Source: JBHIBD01 sp046758865 (GTDB taxonomy: Bacteria > Planctomycetota > Brocadiia > Brocadiales > Bathyanammoxibiaceae). From it: 54,776 nt of DNA. Under the pieces are notes generated by a model. That model saw only the letters and a list, made by a program, of their open reading frames with translations. It was not told the origin of the DNA and did no database searches. This document shows, piece by piece, positions 34,507 to 43,241 of the stretch. The stretch spans positions 1 through 54,776 of the forward strand of contig JBHIBD010000005.1 in NCBI GenBank assembly GCA_046758865.1, given 5' to 3'. A program made the position numbers and the translations under genes. Numbering within the stretch: position 1 is the first letter of the stretch; the number at the start of each line of letters is the position of its first letter.

Positions 34507-34998
34507 TCAGTCCCCCTGGTGTATGTTGAACCTTACCCCGATTTTGAACTTCTTTGTGGTTGGCAGGTTTCTCACCACCAGTCCGGTCTTGCCCTCGATT
34601 TCTTTTAGGTTTTTTTCCAGCTCCTCTTTGTTAGGTGCAGACATGGTGAACCAGACGTTGTAGGGTATATCTTTGTTTTTGCCCTTTCGGAGGTAATTGT
34701 GTGATACTTCGGTGTATTCATTTATCAGCTGCGATACCTCTTCTATTCGGTCCTCGGGGACGTTCATGGCCATGAGGCCGCCGGTGTTGCCCATGGCATG
34801 TGTGTCTATGATTGGCCCTAGTCTGCGGATTACCTTGCTCTCTACCATGGCCCTTATCCGTCTGAGCACCTCAGACTCTTCCAGGGAGAGTTCTTCTGCC
34901 AGGGTGAGGAATGGTCTGGGGGTGAGGGGGAAGTGGGACTGTATTTCCTGCAGTATCTTTTTGTCTATGTTATCTAGCTTCATTGGGTCGTTTTTCAT
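34507..34998 (-). CDS. ahbA: Siroheme decarboxylase subunit, AhbA-like
   Basis: A 163-residue Lrp/AsnC-fold protein with a helix-turn-helix-like N-terminus and the AhbA motifs VSHNYLRK and PYNVWFTMSAP. The C-terminal FKIGVRF is typical. Expected to heterodimerise with AhbB (300 nt downstream on the same strand). Their separation by a hairpin array is odd, since ahbA and ahbB normally abut or are fused. A second ATG 5 codons in is an alternative start. Confidence 0.82.
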   Translation of the reverse strand: MKNDPMKLDNIDKKILQEIQSHFPLTPRPFLTLAEELSLEESEVLRRIRAMVESKVIRRLGPIIDTHAMGNTGGLMAMNVPEDRIEEVSQLINEYTEVSHNYLRKGKNKDIPYNVWFTMSAPNKEELEKNLKEIEGKTGLVVRNLPTTKKFKIGVRFNIHQGD

Positions 34999-35028
34999 TT
35001 TGAGGCAGCAGGTGTGGTGGGCGTATGT

Positions 35029-35748
35029 TTAGACCCCTTCGCTGAGCGCTTCCCTGAGCTCTTTCAAGAAAGGCTCTTTTACCAGGAACTCGTAAAGGTT
35101 ACGTCCCTTTTCTGAGAGAATCCTTTCTGCACAGATTTCAAGGGCCTTTATTACTTGTTCTTCCGTAGCAAGTTCCACAAGTTGCAGGGCAAGACGGGGG
35201 TGTCTGCCCACCTTGCCGCCAAGAACGATGGAATATCCCCTTTTGTCGACCTTTATTGAGCCCGTGGGGCAGACCCTTGGGCAGAGACCACATCTTACAC
35301 ACTTTTCTTGGTCTATGATTACGGTCTTGTCTTCCTTCAGGGTTATTGCCCCCTCCCTGCATGCCTTGAGGCATTTCCTGCACAGTGTGCACTCACAGCT
35401 TGGGTCCACAGCAACGCTCTCCTGTGCAATGACGCCAAAGTCCTTTATCTGCGGCATGGAGCAACTGTTGGGGCAGCCGGCCACGGCCATCTTGAAGGCC
35501 ATGTGGGGAAGTATCCTACCGGGAATCTTTTCGTAGAGTCTCTGATTGAAGGATAATTCGTCCAGCTTTCCCTTAATCTTTTTGGCCAGAGGTCTGGGTG
35601 CCTTTAGGAGGAAGGGGCAATTTACCTCTTCACCTTTGCATGACTTGGTGTTAAAGAGGATTGCCTTACCGTCCTTTGTTACATATTTCTCGTACTTTCT
35701 CAGGACGGATAATTTATCTTCTTGTTGTAGTGTTTGACTTGGATTCAT
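35029..35748 (-). CDS. Small siroheme-reductase-like protein with two ferredoxin clusters
   Basis: 239 residues. The first third resembles the siroheme/4Fe-4S domain of sulfite and nitrite reductases (SCKGEEVNCP, then AGCPNSCS). Two ferredoxin motifs follow (CECTLCRKCLKAC and CVRCGLCPRVCP), then the C-terminal half-domain. Domain order resembles AsrC or small dissimilatory reductase-like proteins. It is upstream of ahbA by 30 nt and likely co-transcribed. Actual substrate unknown; the first Cys pair spacing (x6) differs from the usual x5. Confidence 0.75.
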   Translation of the reverse strand: MNPSQTLQQEDKLSVLRKYEKYVTKDGKAILFNTKSCKGEEVNCPFLLKAPRPLAKKIKGKLDELSFNQRLYEKIPGRILPHMAFKMAVAGCPNSCSMPQIKDFGVIAQESVAVDPSCECTLCRKCLKACREGAITLKEDKTVIIDQEKCVRCGLCPRVCPTGSIKVDKRGYSIVLGGKVGRHPRLALQLVELATEEQVIKALEICAERILSEKGRNLYEFLVKEPFLKELREALSEGV

Positions 35749-35907
35749 GGTGGCAAAAACCTCATTTTAAGTCTATATGGTTATCATTGTCAATTACTAA
35801 ATCCATGGGCAGCGACTACATATTTTGGAGGATTATGGGTGGGGTGAATTTTTGTATGAATAACCGGTAGCCTCGTAGGCTTGTGTAGAAACTGCGTTAT
35901 GGCTGTC

Positions 35908-37701
35908 CTATTTTTCTTTTATGAAGTCATTCAGTTCCTTGGTGCTGCGTAGGGGTGCCGAACAGACCCCTTCTCGGCACACATAGGCCACGGGTTCTTC
36001 TGCAGGCTGGTATGTAACAGGACCTATCTCTAGAGGGTCTTTTTCGGGGTCCAGTACCTGAATGACCTTCCACGGCAAGAATATTTCCAGGCCTTTCTTA
36101 TGTAGGGCCACAGTTCGCGGGTCCTTTTTGGGGCCTATGATGGTAATCTGGGTGGGGTGATTAATATGCTCTCTGACTGCCAGGGCATAGGTAGCTGCCT
36201 GTATAGAGTAATCTGGGTATATGTTAAGGAAGGCCTTTAGGGCCAGGCTTGAGAGTTTACGAAAGTCCTCTCTCCCTGTGAGGTAGGAGAGCTTGCCCAA
36301 CACCCGTACGGCCTGGGAGTTTTCTATAAGGGGCCTTTCCCTAAAGGTTAGGTTTCCTACAAGGGCAATGTCTTCGGGGATGTCAAAGAAGCCTCCCTTG
36401 CGCTTATCCTCCAATTTATTTATTGCGCAGTTCACGATATCTACTGCCGTCTCGAGGTATTTCCTGTCCGTAGTGGTCTCGTAGGCAGAGACTAGGGCAT
36501 CTGCCATACAGACCTGGTCAACCAGCAGTCCCCTTACCATCACTTCGCCGTTTGCAATGTAGTGGTACACTCCCGCGCCGGCTTGATAGGCCTTGTTTGT
36601 CAAGAAATTTAGGGCATTCAAGGCCCTATCTAAAGATGCCTTTTGGCCGAGGGCTTGGTAGGCACGGATGTATTGAGATATAACCAGACTGTTCCAGTTG
36701 GTGTAAAGGTGTATGTCAACCTTAGGTGGGCTCTCTTTTGTTCTGGCCTTGGCATCTAGCTTATAGTACTCTTCGTCTGCGTCCTGGCTCCCGTAGAAAC
36801 CTCCTTCTGGGGAAGAGAGGTGAGAATCGATATATGAGATGATGCCTTCTGCGGTTTTTCTGTAGTCTTCCTTACCTGTAACCTGGTAGCCGAGCAGGTA
36901 GTCTTTAAGGAGTCCGGCGTTACCCTCCAGCATCTTCTCGTAATGGGGTTGGGACCAATCCGACCTGGTAGAGTAGCGGAAGAAGCCTTCTTCAACCTTG
37001 TCCCAGAGCTCACTTTTCATCATACTGTCCAGGCTTTTTACCGCTATATCTAAGAGCTCTTCATCATCCCTCATATAGTATTCAGTAAGCAGTAGCTCAA
37101 TGACCTCTGGCTGAGGGAATTTGGGCTCGCCGCCAAAACCCCCGTGAACAGGGTCAAACATACCTTTTATAGAGCCTACTACCTGGATGGGTATCTCTTC
37201 TGTTAGTTTACCTTCTGGTTTCGGTTGCCTCTCTCTGTCCAGGCTTTTCTCCACCTTGGATCGGGCAATCTTGGCGTAGAGTTCTCCCTTACGGGTAGCA
37301 TAGTACTTACTCACCTTCTCGGCGAGTTCTTTAAAATCTTTGGGATGCATATAGGTGCCACTGACGATTGTGTTACCTGTAGGTGTGAGGAAGGCGCTGG
37401 TGGGCCAGCCCCCCGCCAGGTAACGGCTCTGTATATGCGGGTGCTTATCGGCATCCACCCTTACCGGTATAAAATCTCGGTTGAGGAGCTTGATTACTTC
37501 TGGGTCTGACAATGTGGTTTCATCAAAGACGTGGCACCAGTGGCACCACACTGCGCTGATGCTAAGTAAGACAGGCTTATCCTCCTTCTGGGCCGCCTTG
37601 AAGGCATCATTGTCCCAGTGTCGCCAGTTAATAAGATGGGCCTGATTTGGCCTGGGGGAAAAGCGGTGCCCTGCCACTTTTGGGGTCTTTTCTTTAGTCA
37701 C
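35908..37701 (-). CDS. YyaL/SPATA20-type thioredoxin-domain protein
   Basis: 597 residues. N-terminal thioredoxin-like (DUF255) domain with WRHWDNDAF, active-site-like WCHWCH and GGWPTSAFLTP; then an alpha/alpha-barrel resembling N-acylglucosamine epimerase folds (GGFGGEPKFPQP, HYEKMLEGNAGLL, GGFYGSQDADEEYY). Biochemical role of this widespread family is unclear. Starts at GTG (- strand 37701) with only a weak AGG ahead. It is divergent from the respiratory operon. Confidence 0.85.
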   Translation of the reverse strand: MTKEKTPKVAGHRFSPRPNQAHLINWRHWDNDAFKAAQKEDKPVLLSISAVWCHWCHVFDETTLSDPEVIKLLNRDFIPVRVDADKHPHIQSRYLAGGWPTSAFLTPTGNTIVSGTYMHPKDFKELAEKVSKYYATRKGELYAKIARSKVEKSLDRERQPKPEGKLTEEIPIQVVGSIKGMFDPVHGGFGGEPKFPQPEVIELLLTEYYMRDDEELLDIAVKSLDSMMKSELWDKVEEGFFRYSTRSDWSQPHYEKMLEGNAGLLKDYLLGYQVTGKEDYRKTAEGIISYIDSHLSSPEGGFYGSQDADEEYYKLDAKARTKESPPKVDIHLYTNWNSLVISQYIRAYQALGQKASLDRALNALNFLTNKAYQAGAGVYHYIANGEVMVRGLLVDQVCMADALVSAYETTTDRKYLETAVDIVNCAINKLEDKRKGGFFDIPEDIALVGNLTFRERPLIENSQAVRVLGKLSYLTGREDFRKLSSLALKAFLNIYPDYSIQAATYALAVREHINHPTQITIIGPKKDPRTVALHKKGLEIFLPWKVIQVLDPEKDPLEIGPVTYQPAEEPVAYVCREGVCSAPLRSTKELNDFIKEK

Positions 37702-38134
37702 TTTTTGTGCCTAACATAATGTGGATATCTGGGTTACTAAGGCCAAGATAGCCCAATATACAGGCGATTGCAAGAATATTTGCCCGGTGCTGGGCGCACA
37801 CTTGGGTACACAAGGATGTGTACTCAGGTGTACAGCCGTAACCGTTTGGTAAAGATAAACTTGTGTGTTATGCCACTACTTTTGTGCATTATAGGTAACA
37901 CGCTCTAACTAGCGCCTGCCAGGTGACCATTTGTCCAGTTTTGCCCATGTTTTTAAGTGTTTTGTTTGCACCATGATAGATGCGCTAGAAAGTGAATAAG
38001 GATGCCAGCTGCCTTTCCCCAACGTGCAGTAGAAATGGTATGGCAATTGCGACATTTATTATGGTCTGGTTGGTTTAGGGGGCCAAATCCCTTAGGACAG
38101 TATTTTATAAGGGGCACAAACTGGAGAATATGAT
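37702..38134. other. Divergent intergenic region before the Rieske/cytochrome b operon
   Basis: 433 nt with no coding frame I would support. It contains the GTACACA palindrome listed separately. No clean sigma70 promoter is visible; a weak TATTTT at 38101 precedes the Rieske start. The promoters of both the YyaL-like gene and the respiratory operon must lie here. Confidence 0.5.
37806..37834. promoter_or_regulatory. Candidate operator palindrome
   Basis: GTACACA (37806-37812) and TGTGTAC (37817-37823) form a perfect 7-bp inverted repeat with a 4-nt spacer; a third half-site, AGGTGTACA, follows at 37826-37834. The spacing and place between divergent genes suit a dimeric regulator. The same AGGTGTACA word occurs as a palindrome at 44873. 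Confidence 0.4.
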
Positions 38135-38632
38135 ATGGCAGAAGTAAAGCAGAAAGGGGCCACAGGAAGCACATGGACATCCCGTAGGAGTTTCTTTACA
38201 TATGCCGGGTGGACCTTATTTCTGGGCACGATGCTGGCCTTTACGGCCAAACTTCTGAGTTTTACGGGGTTTTTCTTTCCCAAAGTGCTGTTTGAGCCCT
38301 CAAAGAAATTCCCGGTGGGGTACCCGGCCGATTTCCCTGACCATAGTGTTATAACCCTGAAGGCCAGGAGGGTGTTTATTGTACGTGAGGGTAGCAATTT
38401 TAGCGCCATTTCTATGGTATGCCAACACCTGGGGTGTGCGGTGCACTGGACAGAGGAGAAGGGGATATTCGAGTGTCCGTGTCACGGGAGTAAATATTAC
38501 AAGGATGGGGTGAACTTTGCTGGTCCAGCGCCTAGACCCTTGTTCCACTTTGATATGCACGTTGCTGATGATGGCAAGCTGATGGTGGACACAAGTGAGA
38601 TAGTGGAGCGCGATACCGTGCTAACGATTTAG
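38135..38632 (+). CDS. Rieske iron-sulfur protein of a cytochrome bc complex
   Basis: 165 residues. A twin-Arg-like SRRSFF and one N-terminal membrane helix (about residues 21-43) anchor the Rieske domain. The 2Fe-2S ligands are in CQHLGC and CPCHGS. It takes electrons from quinol at the P side. GGAG lies about 8 nt before ATG 38135. First gene of a five-gene operon. Confidence 0.93.
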   Translation: MAEVKQKGATGSTWTSRRSFFTYAGWTLFLGTMLAFTAKLLSFTGFFFPKVLFEPSKKFPVGYPADFPDHSVITLKARRVFIVREGSNFSAISMVCQHLGCAVHWTEEKGIFECPCHGSKYYKDGVNFAGPAPRPLFHFDMHVADDGKLMVDTSEIVERDTVLTI

Positions 38633-38644
38633 AAGGAGTAGGGT

Positions 38645-39418
38645 ATGGTCCCCGACCTCAAGAAGATTATTGAGTTTATTACAGACAATGAGATTTGGAA
38701 GTCCATATTCCGCCACGGATACGAGGACACCTCTAGAAACCGTGTGCTCCAGGTAGTAGGCAATGTGTGGATGCACATCCATCCGCCTACGATAAGAAAA
38801 GGTAGCATAAAGATAAGCTATACCTTCTGTCTAGGTGGTTTGACCTTCTTTATCTTTTTGTTCGAAACCCTGACGGGCATACTGTTAATGTTTTACTATA
38901 CACCGGACGTGAACCGTGCCTATGCCGACATGATTGACCTGAGCAATAATGCTGCGCCCTTTGGCAGGCTTTTGAGGAACACCCACCGTTGGGCGGGTCA
39001 CGCCATGGTGATAACGGTATGCTTCCACATGTTAAGGGTGTTCCTGACGAGCTCTTATAAAGCCCCGAGGCAGTTTAATTGGGTAGTTGGGGTAGTTCTT
39101 CTGGTACTTACATTGCTCTTGAGTTTTACCGGCTATCTACTGCCCTGGGACCAGTTGGGGTATTGGGCTATAACGGTTGGGACAAATATGGCAGGGGCTA
39201 CGCCATTTGTTGGCTACCAAGGGCCATTTGCTGATTTATTTGGCTTTACCATAGATAATGATATACGTTTTGGGCTTTTGGGGGGGACATCCATCCAGGC
39301 GCCTGCGCTTCTTCGTGCCTATGTGTGGCATTGTATAGCCCTTCCTAGTTTGGCAGGGGGGTTAATGATACTGCATTTTTGGCGTGTGAGGAAGGACGGA
39401 TTCTCAGGACAGCTGTAG
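38645..39418 (+). CDS. Cytochrome b, N-terminal half (b6-type)
   Basis: 257 residues with four or so membrane helices. The heme-binding His pairs are in helices B and D (THRWAGHAM, CFHMLRV; WHCIALPSLAG, LHFWRVRKDGF), and the quinol-site segment reads GYLLPWDQLGYWA. A separate C-terminal subunit follows, the b6/subunit IV split layout. Confidence 0.92.
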   Translation: MVPDLKKIIEFITDNEIWKSIFRHGYEDTSRNRVLQVVGNVWMHIHPPTIRKGSIKISYTFCLGGLTFFIFLFETLTGILLMFYYTPDVNRAYADMIDLSNNAAPFGRLLRNTHRWAGHAMVITVCFHMLRVFLTSSYKAPRQFNWVVGVVLLVLTLLLSFTGYLLPWDQLGYWAITVGTNMAGATPFVGYQGPFADLFGFTIDNDIRFGLLGGTSIQAPALLRAYVWHCIALPSLAGGLMILHFWRVRKDGFSGQL

Positions 39419-39442
39419 GAACGGAGGAAGGGGAGAAAAAAA

Positions 39443-40177
39443 ATGTCCAGTGCAGAGGCTGTTGTCAAGGAAGCAGAGCCGAAAAAGAAGCCTGCGCCGG
39501 AGAAGGTGCATACCTGGCCAAATCTAGTGGCCAAGGAATTCCTGTGCGCCTTGCTTTTCCTGGTGATTATCTTTTTTTACAGTTATTACGTAGACGCGCC
39601 GTTGAGAGAACTGGCCAATCCCGGAGAGCCTGAGAACCCCGCAAAGGCCCCCTGGTACTTCCTGGGCCTCCAGGAGGAGTTGGTTTATTTTGACCCCTGG
39701 TATGCTGGGGTGGTTCTGCCTACGCTTATAATTGTCGGTCTGATGATTATACCGTACATAGACATTAATCCCAAAGGTAGCGGCTACTATACATTCTCTG
39801 AGAGGAAATTTGCGGTAACTATATTTGTTTTTGGGTTTGTGCTCTGGTACGTCTTGATTCTTATTGGTGTTTATTGCAGGGGCCCCTTCTGGGCCTGGTT
39901 CTGGCCGTGGGAGGAGTGGACCCTGGACTTCCCTACGCCAGCGCCCCTGTGGAGTCCCCACTGGATTTTCGGGTCGTTAATACTTTTGGTGTATTTTGGC
40001 GTTGGGATGGTCTGGCCTGCTCGTAAGTGGAAAAATTTCTACCAGCAGCTGGGCCTCGTAAGGTACAGCATCACCATGCTTCTTCTATTGCTTATGATAG
40101 GGACTATCCTAAAGATGGGTCTGAGGCTGGGCTTTAGTATAAAGTACATTCTTGCAACACCTTGGATTAATATCTAG
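39443..40177 (+). CDS. Cytochrome b C-terminal half (subunit IV-type)
   Basis: 244 residues. Family segment PENPAKAPWYFLGLQEEL followed by PTLIIVGLMIIPYID, then several more membrane helices. An Ala/Lys/Glu-rich N-terminal stretch precedes the domain. The canonical PEWY motif is replaced here by PWYF, as in subunit IV-like proteins. GGAAGGGGAG precedes ATG 39443. Confidence 0.88.
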   Translation: MSSAEAVVKEAEPKKKPAPEKVHTWPNLVAKEFLCALLFLVIIFFYSYYVDAPLRELANPGEPENPAKAPWYFLGLQEELVYFDPWYAGVVLPTLIIVGLMIIPYIDINPKGSGYYTFSERKFAVTIFVFGFVLWYVLILIGVYCRGPFWAWFWPWEEWTLDFPTPAPLWSPHWIFGSLILLVYFGVGMVWPARKWKNFYQQLGLVRYSITMLLLLLMIGTILKMGLRLGFSIKYILATPWINI

Positions 40178-40196
40178 CGTGAGAGCAGAGGGTTAA

Positions 40197-41261
40197 ATGA
40201 AGCGAAAATTATTTCTATTGTTCAGTATCCTTTTTCTTTGGTCTTCATACCTCTGGCTAAAGGAGGAGATTAGCCCTGCATGGATGGAGTACCAGAGGGT
40301 CTACTATAACCAGCAACTGGAGCTGGTCAAGAAGCAGCTTGAAAACACTACTGATGAGAAGGAGAGGACGGAATTAGAGGAGAAAATTGTTAAATTTAGT
40401 AACCCAAAGTACGAAATAAAGCAGATATTGCTTAAAGGCACCGCTACCTGGGCACAGCAGCGAAACGGTGACAAGGTAGATAGGTGTATGACCTGTCATA
40501 TAGACGAGAGGAAGCTCAGTAAGTCACACCGTATAGTAAAGGATTTCCCGTTTGACGTTTACGGATGTACGGTGTGTCATAAGGGAGAGGGAAGGGCACT
40601 GACAGAGGAGACAGCTCACCACGGCATGCTCCCCTACAGGCGACAGATGCAGCAGAGATTGGTAAGCTCGGATGAGGTCTTTGCATTGTGGCTTGAATTT
40701 ACCGAGCTCTCGCCAGAGGAAACTGACCCCAATCTCACCCCTGTTTGGGGGAACTTCAGACATCTGACCGTAACGGGCGAACACGCAATATTCACAGGTA
40801 GCAAGAAGTGTTTGCGCTGCCATGCAGGACTTACTTCTCCCCACGTAGAGCGCTGGAAGCGAACAAAGTTTACGAGTTTCGAGAGGGTGAGAAAAGCACC
40901 TGATTTCGTTGAAGGTGATGAGAAGTACAGGAAGCAGTGTTACAAGTGTCACACCACAGGGTATAACCCAAAGACCGGAGGGTATGAAGAGACTAGTGTG
41001 ACCTGTGAGGCATGTCATGGCCCAGGAGAGCTCTATAGCTACTTTATGGACATTGGCAAGGCACAGGAAGGGCAGAAGATTGCCCGTGTTAACAGCCCCT
41101 ACAATGTGTGCTTTGATTGTCACATAAGTCGGCGACACGAGATGAGACCAAAGTACTTCAAAGACCGGGATATGTCTGAAGATTGGTGGTTTACCGAATA
41201 TTCTAAGCTCTTAATAGAGTCGGAAAATATTGCACCTTCCGAGGCTTGGCTGAGGAAGTAA
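40197..41261 (+). CDS. Membrane-anchored hexaheme cytochrome c
   Basis: 354 residues with an N-terminal hydrophobic anchor (LFLLFSILFLWSSYLWL) and six CxxCH sites: CMTCH (about residue 97), CTVCH, CLRCH, CYKCH, CEACH and CFDCH. CEACHGPGE is typical of cytochrome c554/NrfB-like folds. It follows the cytochrome b subunits by 19 nt, so it likely carries electrons away from (or to) the complex. Confidence 0.88.
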   Translation: MKRKLFLLFSILFLWSSYLWLKEEISPAWMEYQRVYYNQQLELVKKQLENTTDEKERTELEEKIVKFSNPKYEIKQILLKGTATWAQQRNGDKVDRCMTCHIDERKLSKSHRIVKDFPFDVYGCTVCHKGEGRALTEETAHHGMLPYRRQMQQRLVSSDEVFALWLEFTELSPEETDPNLTPVWGNFRHLTVTGEHAIFTGSKKCLRCHAGLTSPHVERWKRTKFTSFERVRKAPDFVEGDEKYRKQCYKCHTTGYNPKTGGYEETSVTCEACHGPGELYSYFMDIGKAQEGQKIARVNSPYNVCFDCHISRRHEMRPKYFKDRDMSEDWWFTEYSKLLIESENIAPSEAWLRK

Positions 41262-41298
41262 CATGCAGATTGATGGAAGTTTAAAAGGAGAGGTATTT

Positions 41299-43080
41299 AT
41301 GAAATTTATAAGACCTTTTGGAGCATTATTAGTTTTATCCCTACTCCTTGGGCTACCAGGCGGAGGCCTAATGGCATCGGAGGGAGCGTCAGGGGAGGAG
41401 ACCAAGGCCGCCGGGTCTGCCTCTTATGCAGCACCTACACAGCCCTCACAGGCCGGAGAGGAGCCTGGGGAGCTATATCCGACCGAGTTGGAGAAAAAGT
41501 GGTATGAGGAGCCTGTCGGTCTCGAGAAGGGCAGCGGGCCGTGGATGGATCTTTATAAGCCTCCGGCCATGCACATGTATTGGTTTCCCAGAAGGCACTA
41601 CGTAAGGCCCGATGGCACATATTACGACCAGCTCTTGGAGAAGTATAAGGCAAATGAGTGTGTTAAGTGTCACGAGGAGGTAAGCCCTGGTATTGTCAAT
41701 GACTGGAGGAAATCCACCCATGCCAATCCCAAGAAGAACGACTACTTTGCCACTAAGACCAGAGATATAGAGAAGCGATTGAATGAAGAGCTGAAGGAGG
41801 TGGACTGTAGTTGGTGTCATGGGAAGGACCATAAAGAACTCAAGATGCCTACCTCCCGCACCTGTGGTGATTGTCACGTTCAGCAGTTTAACGAGTTTCT
41901 AACCGAAAAGGGATTTGGCAGGCCAAACCATACGGATACTACGGGGGCCAACGTCATAGTCCCCTGGTATCCAGAGCTGTACAGGATGGGTATCGGCCAG
42001 ATGCAGTTTGGCTGCGACTACTGTCACGCCACCTCGGATAAGTGTGATATTTGCCACACCAGGCACGCCTTCCGCGCATCCGAGGGGAGGAGACCTGAGG
42101 CCTGTATGAGCTGTCACATGGGCTACGACCACCCTGATGCTGAGTCCTACGGCGAGTCCAAGATGGGCTACATCTATCACATGGAAGGACATGACTGGGA
42201 CTTTAACAAGCCCCTCTCAGAGGTGGTTCCTGGCAAGGATTATCGTAGCCCCACCTGCCAGTTCTGCCACATGTATTCTGTTGACGGGAAATACACCCAT
42301 AACGTCGTATCCAAGGGTATCTGGCGTATGGGCACTGTGCCACCCAAAGGTATGGAGTTCAAGTCGTCACTTAAGGACTATCCCTATGGGATAAAGCTCC
42401 CACCCCTGGACTACAAGCTGGACATATATGGCCCAGAGAGCAAGAAAAAGAGGGAGAAGTGGATAGAGGTATGCTCTAACTGCCATAGCCCTCGTTGGGC
42501 GAGGCTATATCTGGAAAACCTGGATGACGTTATGTTCCAGGTTTGGACCTTGCAGGACAGGGCGCAAAAGGTCATTGAAGACGTGATTGCCGCTGGCGCC
42601 CTTGACCCAGGTCCAGAGGACAGGGCCATATTCCCGCTGGGCGATGTGCTTGCGGACGCCCTCGGCCCAGGGTTGCTTGGCGAACCGGTCTACAACGCCG
42701 TTAAACAGACAGGCGGTAAGCTCCCCGTGCTGGGGCCTATCCTGGGTGTCTATGGTGTGTTCTATCCCGGAAAGTACAACCCCTCCAAGATAGAGAGGTG
42801 GTACACCGACATGTGGTTCGGTGATAAGGCGTTTGTATACAAAGGAACCGCCCACGTGCAGCAGGACATCTCCTGGTGGTATGGTTCTTCTAAGGTCTTC
42901 GAGAAACTGGCGTATATTGAGAGTGAGGCACGCCACCTAATGAGGGCCAAGGACACCGACCGTCTCCTCAAGGAGAAGGGTAGGTTCAAGAGCATGCCTT
43001 CACTGGGTCTTATCATGGTCGGCCTTGCCGGCGTGGTATTTGGTGCTGGTGTCATCATGAGGAGGAAGAAGCAGCAGTAA
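41299..43080 (+). CDS. Octaheme hydroxylamine-oxidoreductase-like cytochrome c, membrane-anchored
   Basis: 593 residues from ATG 41299 (AAAAGGAGAGG ahead); an upstream ATG lacks a good site. Signal peptide at the N-terminus (ALLVLSLLLGLPGGG), then eight CxxCH: CVKCH (121), CSWCH, CGDCH, CDYCH, CDICH, CMSCH, CQFCH and CSNCH (392). The DHP after CMSCHMGY matches the HAO-family substrate pocket. A C-terminal helix (about 568-588) ends in RRKKQQ, unlike soluble HAO. Whether the P460 cross-linking Tyr is present cannot be settled without alignment. Confidence 0.88.
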   Translation: MKFIRPFGALLVLSLLLGLPGGGLMASEGASGEETKAAGSASYAAPTQPSQAGEEPGELYPTELEKKWYEEPVGLEKGSGPWMDLYKPPAMHMYWFPRRHYVRPDGTYYDQLLEKYKANECVKCHEEVSPGIVNDWRKSTHANPKKNDYFATKTRDIEKRLNEELKEVDCSWCHGKDHKELKMPTSRTCGDCHVQQFNEFLTEKGFGRPNHTDTTGANVIVPWYPELYRMGIGQMQFGCDYCHATSDKCDICHTRHAFRASEGRRPEACMSCHMGYDHPDAESYGESKMGYIYHMEGHDWDFNKPLSEVVPGKDYRSPTCQFCHMYSVDGKYTHNVVSKGIWRMGTVPPKGMEFKSSLKDYPYGIKLPPLDYKLDIYGPESKKKREKWIEVCSNCHSPRWARLYLENLDDVMFQVWTLQDRAQKVIEDVIAAGALDPGPEDRAIFPLGDVLADALGPGLLGEPVYNAVKQTGGKLPVLGPILGVYGVFYPGKYNPSKIERWYTDMWFGDKAFVYKGTAHVQQDISWWYGSSKVFEKLAYIESEARHLMRAKDTDRLLKEKGRFKSMPSLGLIMVGLAGVVFGAGVIMRRKKQQ

Positions 43081-43113
43081 GAAGGTCGCCGTTTGTAGAC
43101 CAAGCTGAATGAA

Positions 43114-43151
43114 TAAAAAAGCCCCAGGCATACCTGCCTGGGGCTTTTTTA
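43114..43151 (+). terminator. Intrinsic terminator of the respiratory operon
   Basis: Stem GCCCCAGGCA (43121-43130)/TGCCTGGGGC (43135-43144) with loop TACC, followed by six T; an A-run precedes it, so it could also work on the other strand. It lies 33 nt past the octaheme stop. Confidence 0.93.
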
Positions 43152-43241
43152 TTGTGCCCGACTGGCATCTTACCACCCAGAAACCACTTATCTCTTACAG
43201 TATTGCTTTAACCTTAGCATCTATGATAGGATGCCAGAATC

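Noticed and set aside
33745..34998. Two Lrp/AsnC transcription regulators
   Set aside because: Both carry the siroheme decarboxylase signatures (THCYERP plus WPYNVFTM; SHNYLRK plus YNVWFTM) and pair as AhbB and AhbA, so enzymes are favoured.
41263..41298. Longer start for the octaheme gene
   Set aside because: The ATG at 41299 has a strong AAGGAGAGG site and starts a proper signal peptide; the 12 added residues would bury it.
43151..43241. Cobalamin riboswitch before cobO
   Set aside because: The gap is about 90 nt, too short, and shows no recognisable B12-box.
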